DNA of 64,000 bases from assembly GCF_026341775.1 (NCBI RefSeq), contig NZ_JAPEOB010000002.1, positions 868,001 to 932,000 on the forward strand. The letters are read 5' to 3'. This DNA is from Streptomyces sp. NBC_00654. GTDB taxonomy: Bacteria > Actinomycetota > Actinomycetes > Streptomycetales > Streptomycetaceae. Under the pieces are notes generated by a model. The model did no database searches and had not been told where the DNA came from. It saw only the letters and a list, made by a program, of their open reading frames with translations. The translations under genes and the position numbers were made by a program. Below are positions 9,293-17,527 of the stretch, piece by piece; position 1 is the stretch's first letter, and each line of letters starts with the position of its first letter.

Positions 9293-9523
9293 CAACCGGC
9301 CGGCCCGAAGCATCCACGGGCACCTGCGGCCCGGGGCATCCGTGGCACCGGCCCTGAGCATCCCTCGCGTCGCGCCGGTGCCGACACGGTGCTTCCAGTG
9401 ACAAATGTCAGCGAAAGCGGTGAGAGACCACCACAGGTCAGGGGCCCGGCGGCGCCTAGTTTGTGAACGGGGGCGGGCATCTCACGTGCCGCACCTCGCA
9501 CGTACGAACCGAAGGAGACCGCC

Positions 9524-10861
9524 ATGCCGCTCCCTGACCCGGCCCCCGCCTCGGCCCCCGCTCCCGCACCGGCTCGGCTCCAGCTCCGGCCCCGGCCCCG
9601 GCCCCGGCCCCGGCCCAGCAGGAGACAGGTGGTGAGCACGGGCGCGGTCATCGCCGCCGGTCTCACCACCGGCCTCGCGGCAGCCGCCGCCCCCGCCGTC
9701 GCGGCGCCCCGTCGCGCGCCCGGTGCCGCGGCACCGGCCCCCGGCGCGGAACCGCCCGTACGGCTGGTCCTGCCGCGGCCGACCGGTCCCCGGCCCATCG
9801 GCACCGCGGCTCTGCACCTCCGCGACCGCGGCCGCCGCGATCCATGGGTGCCCGCACGGCCGGTGAGGGAGTTGATGGTCCAGTTCTGGTACCCCGCCCG
9901 CAGCGCCCCCGCCCCGACCGGCACGGGCCGCCACCGGGCTCCGTGGATGACCGCCGAGGCGGCGAAGGTCTTCCAGAGGACGGGGTACCTGCTCGACGGC
10001 TATGTCACGCTCCCGGCCACCCACGCCCGTGACGGCGCACCGGCCGATACCCGCACGGGCCCGCGCCCGGTGATCCTCTACTCCCACGGGCACGGTCAGC
10101 ACCGCGCGTCCAGCACATCGCTGGTCGAGGACCTCGTGAGCCACGGGTACGTCGTCGTCACCATCGACCACACCTACGACGCCGGCCAGGTCGAGTTCCC
10201 CGGCGGCCGGGTCGAGACCTACGCCATGCCGCCCCTCGGCGACGGGGACGACGACCCGGTCATCGGCAAGGCGGTCGACGTACGGGTCGCCGACACCCGT
10301 TTCGTCCTGGAGGAGCTGTCGCGGATCGTACGCTCCCGGCGTCCGGGCGGCGGGCCGCTCCCGCGCGGTCTCGCCGATGTCCTCGACCTGTCCCGGGTCG
10401 CGATGTTCGGTCACTCGCTGGGCGGCGCGACCGCGGCCGCGGCGATGGCGTCGGGGGTGCCGCTGCGCGCCGGCGCGAACCTGGACGGTTCCCTGTTCGG
10501 CCCCGTGGTGGATTCGGGGCTGCGCAAACCGTTCCTCCTGATGAGCGAGGACGCGGACACCGATCCGAGCTGGGCCAGGGCCTGGCCCCATCTGCGCGGC
10601 TGGCGCCGCAATCTCCGGCTGACCGGGACGCGGCACTTCTCGTACACCGACTACGAGGCCTTCATTCCGCAGGCCGCCGAACGTCTTGGGGCGACCGAGG
10701 AGCAGATCGCCGAGTTCATCGGCCCGCTCGACGGGACGCGGGCCATCCGCGTCCAACGGCACTTCCTGCGCGCCTGTTTCGACCTTCATCTGCGCCACCG
10801 GCCGGCCCCCGTCCTCGAAGGTCCGTCCGCCCGCTACCCCGAGGTGCGTTTCATCGGCTGA
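9524..10861 (+). CDS. Exported alpha/beta hydrolase (PAF-acetylhydrolase/lipase-like)
   Basis: 445 residues. An unusual proline/alanine/arginine-rich N-terminus (PAPASAPAPAPAR, then RPRPRPRP) precedes a Tat-like signal 'PSRRQVVSTGAVIAAGL' and an alanine-rich h-region, so export through Tat is likely. The hydrolase fold follows: oxyanion region 'VILYSHGHGQHR', then 'VVVTIDHTYDAG', and the nucleophile elbow 'GHSLGG' with Ser298. An acidic residue in 'LLMSEDADTDP' and a later 'GTRHFSYTDYE' His complete a plausible triad, as in the isoform II PAF-acetylhydrolase family. GAAGGAG sits 8 bases before the ATG. It converges on the ferredoxin-reductase gene across a bidirectional terminator. Confidence 0.85.
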   Translation: MPLPDPAPASAPAPAPARLQLRPRPRPRPRPSRRQVVSTGAVIAAGLTTGLAAAAAPAVAAPRRAPGAAAPAPGAEPPVRLVLPRPTGPRPIGTAALHLRDRGRRDPWVPARPVRELMVQFWYPARSAPAPTGTGRHRAPWMTAEAAKVFQRTGYLLDGYVTLPATHARDGAPADTRTGPRPVILYSHGHGQHRASSTSLVEDLVSHGYVVVTIDHTYDAGQVEFPGGRVETYAMPPLGDGDDDPVIGKAVDVRVADTRFVLEELSRIVRSRRPGGGPLPRGLADVLDLSRVAMFGHSLGGATAAAAMASGVPLRAGANLDGSLFGPVVDSGLRKPFLLMSEDADTDPSWARAWPHLRGWRRNLRLTGTRHFSYTDYEAFIPQAAERLGATEEQIAEFIGPLDGTRAIRVQRHFLRACFDLHLRHRPAPVLEGPSARYPEVRFIG

Positions 10862-10869
10862 GGGCGGCC

Positions 10870-10924
10870 CGTCCGGCGTCGTCCCCCGCAGCGCGGTGTC
10901 CGCGGCGGGGGACGACGCCGGACG
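10870..10924. terminator. Bidirectional terminator between convergent genes
   Basis: Perfect 20-bp arms at 10870-10889 and 10905-10924 around a 15-base loop. It sits between the stops of the plus-strand hydrolase and the minus-strand oxidoreductase. Confidence 0.9.
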
Positions 10925-10932
10925 GCCCCGGC

Positions 10933-12582
10933 TCAGCGCAGCAGCCCGCCGAGGCTCCCTCTCGCCGTCGAGACGAGTTCCTCCACCGTCGCGAGTTTGA
11001 CGCGCGGCCGGCCGTCGCGGTGGCCGCGCGCCACCTCGGCCCGTTCGATGGCGGCCAGCCCGCGGGCGTCGACGACATGCCGGTTGCGGCGCCGGACCAG
11101 CCGCTGAAAGGCCTTCGCCGTACGGGTCGGCGCGGGCAGAGCGCCGGCCACCGCGTCCGCCAGGAGGGCGGAGACGGTCTCCGCGGCACAGGTCCGGTTG
11201 GCGCCGATGCCGCCGGTGGGTCCGCGTTTGATCCAGCCCACGACGTAGTTCCCCGGCTGTCCCGTCACCCGGCCGCCCTCGTTCGGAACGACTCCGGCAC
11301 TCTCGTCGAACGGCAGCCCGGCGACCGGTACCCCTCGGTAGCCGATCGCGCGCATCAGCAGACCCGCACGAATGGTGCGCTCCCCCGCCGCGCTCTCCAC
11401 CCGTACGGCTTCGACGCGTTCCCTGCCCTCGATCCCGACGGGCGTCGAATGGAAGCGCAGCACGATGCGGCGGCCCGGTGCGGGCGGCCCTTCCAGGTCC
11501 GGCCGGCCGGTCGCCACGCCCCGCAGCACCGCGGCCCTGTCGTTCGGCCCGGCCGCGGCGACGGCCCTGGTGATCCGGGGATCGTGGTCGTCGACGATCA
11601 GCTCGACGCCCGGCACATGGCGCAGCGCCAGCAGCTCGGAGCGGGTGCAGGCGGCGTCCTCCGGGCCCCGGCGGCCGAGCAGCACCACCTCGCGCACCTT
11701 GCTCCCGCGCAGTGCCGTCAGGGCGTGATCGGCGATGTCGGTACGGGCGAGGGCCTCGGGGTCGGCGAGCAGGATCCTGGCCACGTCCAGGGCGACGTTG
11801 CCGTTGCCGACGACGACCACGCGTTCGCACGACAGGTCGACCGGCTCCTGTGCCGCGTCCGGGTGGGCGTTGTACCAGGCGACGAACGCGCGCGCCGAGA
11901 CGCTGCCGGGCAGCTCCTCGCCCGGGACGGTGAGCCGGCGGTCGGCCGATGCCCCGACGGCGTAGACGACCGCGTCGTGGTGCGCGGCGAGTTCCTCCGG
12001 GCTGATGTCTGTGCCGATGCCGATTCCCAGGTGCATCCGTACGCGCGGATGTGTGTGGAAGCGCGCGAAGGTGTCGCCGGCCTTCCTGGTCGCGGGATGG
12101 TCGGGCGCCACGCCGTACCGCACCAGGCCGCCGGCCACCGGGAGCCGGTCGATCAGGGTCACCTCGGCGTTCGTGTGCAGCAGCAGGTCCTCCGCGGCGT
12201 ACATGCCGGCCGGCCCGGTTCCGACCACGGCCACCCTGAGCGGCGCGAAGTCCGAGGGAAGGATCCGGGAGAAGGACGGCTCGCCCCAGACGTGGAAGTT
12301 GGGACCGTCCGGGGGTGGTACGGGAGCAGCGTCCTCGTAGTACGCCGCGTTGATCGCGACGTACTCCTGCTGCGAGGGGGGCAGGCTGTCGGCGGGGAAG
12401 ATCGCGTCGACCGGGCAGGCGTCGGCACAGGCCCCGCAGTCGATGCAGGTCTTCGGGTCGATGTGCAGCATCTCCGTGCTGCCGAACGCCCGCTCCTCGG
12501 GGGTCGGGTGGATGCAGTTGACCGGGCACACGGATACACAGGTGGCGTCGTTGCAGCAGGTCTGGGTGATGGCATAGGTCAT
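10933..12582 (-). CDS. Ferredoxin/ferredoxin-NADP reductase (FprB-like fusion)
   Basis: 549 residues. An N-terminal ferredoxin module (1-75) has cysteines 9/10, 15, 19 and 23, then a classic 'CIDCGACADACP' set at 46-56, giving a 7Fe/8Fe-type dicluster domain. It is fused to an adrenodoxin-reductase-like flavoprotein: FAD motif 'VAVVGTGPAGMYAAEDLL', NADPH motif 'VVVVGNGNVALDVARILL', and C-terminal 'GWIKRGPTGGIGANR', which positions FAD. This is the domain order of mycobacterial FprB. It can pass NADPH electrons through its own clusters. Only 34 bases separate it from the upstream diiron oxygenase gene, so it is the obvious electron donor for that enzyme. No clear ribosome site was seen. Confidence 0.92.
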   Translation of the reverse strand: MTYAITQTCCNDATCVSVCPVNCIHPTPEERAFGSTEMLHIDPKTCIDCGACADACPVDAIFPADSLPPSQQEYVAINAAYYEDAAPVPPPDGPNFHVWGEPSFSRILPSDFAPLRVAVVGTGPAGMYAAEDLLLHTNAEVTLIDRLPVAGGLVRYGVAPDHPATRKAGDTFARFHTHPRVRMHLGIGIGTDISPEELAAHHDAVVYAVGASADRRLTVPGEELPGSVSARAFVAWYNAHPDAAQEPVDLSCERVVVVGNGNVALDVARILLADPEALARTDIADHALTALRGSKVREVVLLGRRGPEDAACTRSELLALRHVPGVELIVDDHDPRITRAVAAAGPNDRAAVLRGVATGRPDLEGPPAPGRRIVLRFHSTPVGIEGRERVEAVRVESAAGERTIRAGLLMRAIGYRGVPVAGLPFDESAGVVPNEGGRVTGQPGNYVVGWIKRGPTGGIGANRTCAAETVSALLADAVAGALPAPTRTAKAFQRLVRRRNRHVVDARGLAAIERAEVARGHRDGRPRVKLATVEELVSTARGSLGGLLR

Positions 12583-12616
12583 GGCGTCGGCTCGACTCGG
12601 TTCCGCTCGGCTCGGC

Positions 12617-13531
12617 TCAGATCAGGTGGGCGCGCTTGTAGAAGGCGAGGGCGGGCCCGGTGAGCAGGCCGGCCGAGGCCAGGAACTCCATCAGGCCCGA
12701 ACAGCTCGACCTCATCATGGACTTGTGGTGCTCGTTGGCCTTCGCCTCGGCCAGGGCGCGCTTCTCGTCGAGTCCCGCGTTCTCGTAGACCTTTCGGTTC
12801 ACCATGCTGGTGACGATGTAGTACGACGCGACGGCCACCACGAAGGCATTGATCTGGCGGCGCACCCGTCCCGCGCCCCTGAGCCGTTTACGTGTCTGCT
12901 CGCGGGCGAACTTCATGTGCCGCGATTCCTCGACCACATGGATGTTGTTGATCGTGCGGACGAACGGCACCACCCGTTCGTCGCGCATCCAGTCACGCTG
13001 CATGACGTCGAGAACCTCTTCGGCCACGAGGATCGCGGCGTACGCCGCCTCGCCGAACGCCAGTGTCTTGAAGGCCCTGCCGAGTTCCATCACCGGCCGG
13101 GACGGCCGGTAGGAGGGGGCTCCGAGCTTCTGGGCGCCCCTGGCGAACATGATCGAGTGCCGGCATTCGTCCGCGATCTCGGTGAGCGCCCACTGGACCT
13201 CGTCTCCGGCGGGGTCCTTCGTATACACGTCGCGCAGCACCATCTGCTGCAGGATCATCTCGAACCAGATGCCCGTACTGGCCACCGACGCGGCTTCCTG
13301 CCTGGTCAGTGCCTTGCGCTGGGCCTCGGTCAGCTCCGCCCAGTAGGTGGTGCCGTAGAGCGTGCTCCATTCCGGGCTCGCCCCGTGGCAGTCCAGGTCC
13401 AGCGGAGTGTCCCAGTCGACCTCGGTGGCCGGGTCGTACGCCAGCACGGCTGCCGAGTCGAGCAACCTGCGGGACACACCGTCGTCTTGGGCGTCGTTCT
13501 GTGTGACCGGCCGAACAGTGCTGCCTGCCAT
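12617..13531 (-). CDS. AurF-like diiron oxygenase
   Basis: 304 residues, the usual size for the p-aminobenzoate N-oxygenase AurF family (ferritin-like four-helix bundle). Putative diiron ligands appear in order: Glu in 'GIWFEMILQQ', the Glu and His of 'IADECRHSIMFAR', Glu in 'LVAEEVLDVM', and the Glu and His of 'VVEESRHMKFAREQ'. Such enzymes oxidise aryl amines, or hydroxylate or desaturate other substrates, with O2; the actual substrate is unknown. It forms a two-gene operon with the FprB-like reductase downstream. A 31-bp palindromic operator lies about 140 bases upstream. Confidence 0.88.
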   Translation of the reverse strand: MAGSTVRPVTQNDAQDDGVSRRLLDSAAVLAYDPATEVDWDTPLDLDCHGASPEWSTLYGTTYWAELTEAQRKALTRQEAASVASTGIWFEMILQQMVLRDVYTKDPAGDEVQWALTEIADECRHSIMFARGAQKLGAPSYRPSRPVMELGRAFKTLAFGEAAYAAILVAEEVLDVMQRDWMRDERVVPFVRTINNIHVVEESRHMKFAREQTRKRLRGAGRVRRQINAFVVAVASYYIVTSMVNRKVYENAGLDEKRALAEAKANEHHKSMMRSSCSGLMEFLASAGLLTGPALAFYKRAHLI

Positions 13532-13961
13532 GCTGCGGCTCCTTGGCTCGGATGCGTGCGTTCCTCTTCGCTGCCGCCCGCGCGTACGCGCTGCTCGCGT
13601 ACGGGCCGGCGACTGCCCGCCGGCGTCCGGGCAAGGGGGTCGGGCGGGGGCACGCCCGGCCCGTCACGACCCTCTTGTTAGACACAAGGTATAACAAGAG
13701 GCCCGGCTCGCCTACCCCCCGGTAGGCAACAGTCGCACCGGGCCGGGAACAGCATGGGCGAGAGCCAACCCGCCTATGGTTCCGGCCTGTTGACCGCCGC
13801 AGAGGGGGCGCGGGCCGGGAAGCGCCGGCACCGCTCCCGGCGGCCGTCCCCGGAAAGGGTGACGAGGGTGCGGAACATCGTCTGCCCGCCCCCGGGATCC
13901 CTATCGTGCTGAAGGAGGAGCGATCCGGTTCCTCGACCCCACTCCACGGAAGGGCGCTTAC
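13532..13961. other. 430-bp intergenic region between divergent genes
   Basis: Holds the operator at 13671-13701 and the small palindrome at 13710-13727. The rest is GC-rich sequence in which I see no convincing coding potential on either strand. It separates the minus-strand oxygenase operon from the plus-strand unknown gene, so both promoters should be here. Confidence 0.6.
13671..13701. promoter_or_regulatory. Large inverted-repeat operator upstream of the diiron oxygenase operon
   Basis: Arms CCTCTTGTTA (13671-13680) and TAACAAGAGG (13692-13701) match perfectly across an 11-base A/T-containing spacer. This AT-rich island stands out in a very GC-rich region and looks like a TetR-type operator overlapping the promoter of the minus-strand operon. 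A shorter GCCTACC/GGTAGGC palindrome follows at 13710-13727. Confidence 0.72.
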
Positions 13962-14573
13962 TTGTCCTACTTCGAGAAATTGCCGGAGGTCCTGACACGG
14001 TCGGACTTCGCGTCCATCGCGGGCCGCGGAGGACGCAGCCTTGAGCTGATGGCGGCCCGCGGACTCCTCGCGGACGCGACCCACCGCAACCGCGGCAGGT
14101 CCGTCTGGGTGGAGGAGCCCGCGGTGGCCTGGTTCCGCACGCTGCACGACCATGCGGTGATCGTGCCGGCCAACCGTCTGGCGATGGATGAACTCGCCAC
14201 GTACAGCGCGTACTTGTGCCCGCTCAGCAGCAGCCACGTCGGGCTCGCGCGCCCCCGGCTGCTGGTGGCGTACCGGCCGGGAGGCCGGGGCACGGTCTTC
14301 GAGGTCACGGCGGTGGAAACGGTCAATCAGGAGGTCCCGGGGACCCGCGGCACGACCGCGAAGACCCGCGAGATCGTCCGTGACGGACGGACGCTGGAGG
14401 CCTCCCGGATGCCGTGGACCGTCTTCCACCTCAGCGAGACGGGCACGATCGGCAGCATCCGGCCGGTGATCCAGCAGGGGCGGTATCTGCGGGTGGACGG
14501 TGTCCGGCAGGCACTGACCTCTGGACTGCTCACCGTACCCACGCTCGACCAGGCCTTCCCCGCCCGCACATGA
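13962..14573 (+). CDS. Conserved-looking protein of unknown function (203 aa)
   Basis: Not recognised. It starts at TTG 13962 with GGAAGGG 8 bases upstream, which is a strong ribosome site. The protein has no signal peptide or membrane segment. The N-terminal half contains a possible winged-helix-like stretch ('LTRSDFASIAGRGGRSLELMAARGLL'). The C-terminal half is strand-rich ('GRGTVFEVTAVETVNQEVPG', 'RMPWTVFHLSETGTIGSIR'). Codon use is normal for the replicon, which supports it being a real gene. No neighbour suggests a function. Confidence 0.6.
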   Translation: MSYFEKLPEVLTRSDFASIAGRGGRSLELMAARGLLADATHRNRGRSVWVEEPAVAWFRTLHDHAVIVPANRLAMDELATYSAYLCPLSSSHVGLARPRLLVAYRPGGRGTVFEVTAVETVNQEVPGTRGTTAKTREIVRDGRTLEASRMPWTVFHLSETGTIGSIRPVIQQGRYLRVDGVRQALTSGLLTVPTLDQAFPART

Positions 14574-14766
14574 CCACCGGCCGGGCCGTCTCCCGTACCG
14601 GCACGAGCGACTCCCGCGAGGTGCGGGGCGGTTCACGGACCGCGTCCGCGACCCGGCCGGCCTTCACCGGCCCGCCGGTCTCCGGTGGGTCCGCCACCCT
14701 TCCAGCAGAATCGCTCGCCCGGCCGCCCGACGGGGACCCGCCCGGCTCCGCCGGACGTCCGGCCCC

Positions 14767-15252
14767 TCAGCGGGCGGGGGGAAAGCCGTTCCGCCGAGCG
14801 AGCGCGGCCGTCAGGGCGGACACCGCGAGCAGCGCCGCCGCCACCCAGGGCAGTGCCGAGGTGCCGGCACCGGTGAGGACCGCGCCCCCGAGCAGCGATC
14901 CGCCGGCCATGCCGATGTTCCAGCCGGTGACCCAGAGGGAGTTGGCGGTGTCGGGATCGTGGGCGGCCGCTCGTACGCCCGCGGTCTGCATCAGCGTGGG
15001 GATGCCGCCGTGGGTCGCGCCCCAGAGCAGGGCACCGAGCAGTACGGCCACCACGCTGCCGCCGAACAGACCGAAGGACACCAGGCACAGGGTCGCCAGG
15101 GCCAGCAGGCCGAGTATCGCGGTGCGCGGCCGGCGGTCGGCGGTGACGCCGGCGACCCAGACGCCCCCCATGGAGCCCAGGCCGAAGACGAAGAGCACCG
15201 TGCCGGTAATGACACCGAGTTCCGACCGCTCCACGAAGGGGGCGATGTAGCC
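14767..15252 (-). pseudogene. Remnant of an MFS transporter (C-terminal half only)
   Basis: About 161 codons encode the last five to six TM helices of a drug/arabinose-type MFS permease. They start abruptly at 'YIAPFVERSELGVITGTVLF' and run through 'GSMGGVWVAGVTADRR' to a normal stop. The N-terminal half of the transporter is missing. Upstream of codon Tyr at 15249 the frame stays open, but it is read antisense to the esterase remnant and is not transporter-like. The gene therefore lost its promoter and 5' half at the junction near 15250. Confidence 0.8.
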
Positions 15253-15720
15253 GGGGTGGCCCTGCTGGCGCGTGACCGCGGCAATCCGCCGCTCGCGTTC
15301 CAGATGCTTCCGTACCCGATGCTCGACGACCGCAACACCACCCCGTCCAGCCATGAGATCACCGGCATCGGCATATGGGACCGCGCGGCCAACCTCCAGG
15401 GGTGGCAGTCCCTGCTGGGCGAACGGGCCGGCATCGACGAGGTCGACGCGTACGCCGCGCCCGCCCGTGCCGAGGATCTGAGCGGCCTTCCGCCGACCTA
15501 TCTCGACGTGGGCGAACTCGACCTGTTCCGCGACGAGAACATCGCCTTCGCCAACCGGCTCATGCAGGCAGGCGTCCCGGTCGAACTCCACGTCTACCCC
15601 GGCGGCATCCACGCCGGCGAACTGCTCGCCCCCGACGCCGAACTCAGTGCGCGCATCGTCGGCTACCGCACGGATGCCCTGACCCGCGCCCTGAACACCC
15701 CGCCCGGCACAGGCCGGTAG
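15253..15720 (+). pseudogene. Remnant of an HSL-type alpha/beta-hydrolase (C-terminal half only)
   Basis: The frame from about 15253 encodes 'VALLARDRGNPPLAFQ' and 'LPYPMLDDRN', the segment that follows the nucleophile elbow in hormone-sensitive-lipase-type esterases. It then carries the catalytic Asp region 'YLDVGELDLFRDE' and the His region 'YPGGIHAGEL', and ends normally. The HGG oxyanion motif and the GDSAG nucleophile region are absent, so it cannot be active. It abuts the MFS remnant head to head; both have lost their 5' ends. Confidence 0.8.
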
Positions 15721-15944
15721 CCCCAGCCGGCGAGCCGGACCCATGGACCGGCCGGGCGCCTCACGGACGCCCGCCGAGGTCGGGGCCGGCCCGTGGCATC
15801 GCATGCGGCGGCGCGGGACACGAACGCCGCTCCCCGCCCGCGTCCGTCCGGGGCGCCGACCGGGACCAAACCCTCCGCCACCTCCGGGACCCGGGCAGGA
15901 CGACGATATCCGCCTCCAGCCGGAGAGGAGCCGCTGACCTGCGC

Positions 15945-16973
15945 CTACGGCTCACCGGCCGCGGCGGTGAGCTCCTCGATCATCACGGCGACGGCGGCCT
16001 CGGTCATCCGATGCCCTTCTGACGTCTCCACGATGGCGCCCCGGGTGACACGGGAACTCCACCAGTCCTCCAGGAAGCCGGGGGCGTACCCGCCGGTGCG
16101 GAAGCCGAAGGGGTCGGACACAAGACAGAAGACGATCATGAGCTCGTAGTCCGGGCTCGCGTAGGAGCGCTCCTGCGTGTCCGGCGCCCTGAGGTATCGC
16201 GCGAAGGAGTCGACCCGGTTGCCGCGGGTGAACAGCCAGAACAGGCAGTCGTACATCAGCGTCGAACGCGCGTCGGCGTGCAGGGAGAAGAACCCCTTCT
16301 CCCGCACGATGGCCTCGGCGAGCCGCCTCAGGAGCCCGTCCGCGTCCGGCAGAACGTCCTCGGCCTCCCGGAAGGCGCGCAGCAGAACGGGTGAGAAGCT
16401 GCCCTCGCGCACCGTGGCGAGGGCGGCGAGCCGGTCCTCCTCCGAGGTGTCGTGGACCGACGCCTCGACCAGACCCTCGACGAACGCCTCGAAGGTCTCC
16501 GCCACCGGGGTGACGGCGAAGTCGTCCTCCTGGTCGACGTGCACCACCGACGGCTCGCCGTCCTTGCCGCAGGCGCGGTAGTCGAGGGCGAGCATGTCGT
16601 GGCCGGCCGAGGGTGTGTCGGCGAAGTAGACGCCGATGTCGGGGTACTCCCACATGTCGATCCAGAAACGGCTGCCGAACTCGCCGCCGAGCGAGTTCGG
16701 CTTCGTGCGTCCGATGCCCATGATCCCGTTGATGGCGATGTGGTCCTCGGCCCAGGATGTCGGCTCGGTCATGGGAAAGCAGTCGCGGGCCGGGATACCG
16801 CCGTTGTGCGCGCGCATCAGGGCGACATAGGAGGCGGGCAGACGGTAGCCGCCGATCTCCTTCTCCAGGGAGACGATCTGTTCCGGCGACGGCGGGTCCT
16901 CGACGTAGTTGTCCAGCGCGTACGCCGAGTCCTCCCAGAAGCCGGTGCCGTCGAAGCCCTCGAAGTACCCCAC
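15945..16973 (-). CDS. SMI1/KNR4-family protein
   Basis: About 342 residues. The SMI1/KNR4 (SUKH) domain occupies the N-terminal 170 residues: 'PSPEQIVSLEKEIGGYRLPA', 'LMRAHNGG', and the later 'MLALDYRACGKDGEPSVVHVD'. The C-terminal half is helical and unassigned. The frame is open to 17153, but GAAGGAG lies just upstream of a GTG-GTG pair, and the second GTG (16973) has the better spacing. SUKH proteins are often immunity or regulatory proteins in toxin loci; no toxin is adjacent. The gene diverges from the peptide/JmjC cassette, with 285 bases between the starts. Confidence 0.8.
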   Translation of the reverse strand: MGYFEGFDGTGFWEDSAYALDNYVEDPPSPEQIVSLEKEIGGYRLPASYVALMRAHNGGIPARDCFPMTEPTSWAEDHIAINGIMGIGRTKPNSLGGEFGSRFWIDMWEYPDIGVYFADTPSAGHDMLALDYRACGKDGEPSVVHVDQEDDFAVTPVAETFEAFVEGLVEASVHDTSEEDRLAALATVREGSFSPVLLRAFREAEDVLPDADGLLRRLAEAIVREKGFFSLHADARSTLMYDCLFWLFTRGNRVDSFARYLRAPDTQERSYASPDYELMIVFCLVSDPFGFRTGGYAPGFLEDWWSSRVTRGAIVETSEGHRMTEAAVAVMIEELTAAAGEP

Positions 16974-17257
16974 CACGTTCTCCTTCGCGTATGCGCCCGC
17001 AATCCTATCGAGGCCCGGCGACCCGCTCGTGCGGCCGGGGCGCACAACGGCGTACGGCCGCGCCACGGGCCTGACCGGGCCCGGCGTCAAGAAAACCGTC
17101 AGGGCCGTATCGAACCCGTATGAGGCCTGTCCAAGAGGTGAAGCATGCAGCAACCATTGATCACGGCACCGGATTTCGGGGCCGCAATCGATGACCGGGC
17201 ACCGGCCGACGGCCGGCGCTCGGCGACGCCCGGATCCACCGGGAACAAGGAGAGTTC

Positions 17258-17458
17258 ATGAACGTCCGCCAGGATGCCGCCGCACCGCAGCCGACCAAGC
17301 GCGCTCGGCTGACCAAGCGCGCCGCGCTCTCCGTGGCCGCGGCCGCCGTCATCGGTGGTGCCGCCTTCGCGCCGTCCGCGGTCGCGAACACGGGGCCGTC
17401 GTCGTCGGAACAGCAGACCACCGCGGGCTGCGGCGAATGCTACCCGGACGTCATCTGA
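17258..17458 (+). CDS. Small exported peptide, candidate precursor of a modified peptide
   Basis: 66 residues with AAGGAG at 17247-17252, 5 bases before the ATG. The N-terminus is basic (KR at 14-15 and 20-21), followed by an alanine-rich hydrophobic core (22-39) and an A-V-A site at 41-43. Cleavage there would release 23 residues, Asn44 to Ile66, ending 'TAGCGECYPDVI' with Cys58 and Cys61. 'LTKRAAL' resembles a Tat signal with KR in place of RR, which would allow export after cytoplasmic modification. A strong hairpin and two JmjC/cupin oxygenase genes follow on the same strand. I do not recognise the peptide family. Precursor status is inference from size and context; a plain secreted peptide is the alternative. 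Confidence 0.7.
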   Translation: MNVRQDAAAPQPTKRARLTKRAALSVAAAAVIGGAAFAPSAVANTGPSSSEQQTTAGCGECYPDVI

Positions 17459-17475
17459 CCTTCCGGCACGACCCC

Positions 17476-17509
17476 GTGGGCCCACCGGCGATCGGACCGG
17501 TGGGCCCAC
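17476..17509 (+). terminator. Intergenic hairpin between peptide gene and first JmjC gene (attenuator-like)
   Basis: Perfect 13-bp arms, GTGGGCCCACCGG at 17476-17488 and its complement at 17497-17509, around an 8-base loop. It begins 18 bases after the peptide stop and ends 18 bases before the next start. That position suits partial termination, giving more peptide mRNA than enzyme mRNA, or a 3'-end stabiliser. Confidence 0.78.
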
Positions 17510-17527
17510 CCCAACGAGAGGCGGACC

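Noticed and set aside
9482..12529. 1015-codon minus-strand frame over the hydrolase and reductase genes.
   Set aside because: Antisense and out-of-frame shadow of two well-supported genes; low-complexity Arg/Gly/Pro product.
14959..15720. Long plus-strand frame of 253 codons that appears to be one protein.
   Set aside because: Only its last 155 codons resemble an esterase; the first part is antisense to real transporter sequence. Better described as two remnants meeting at a junction.
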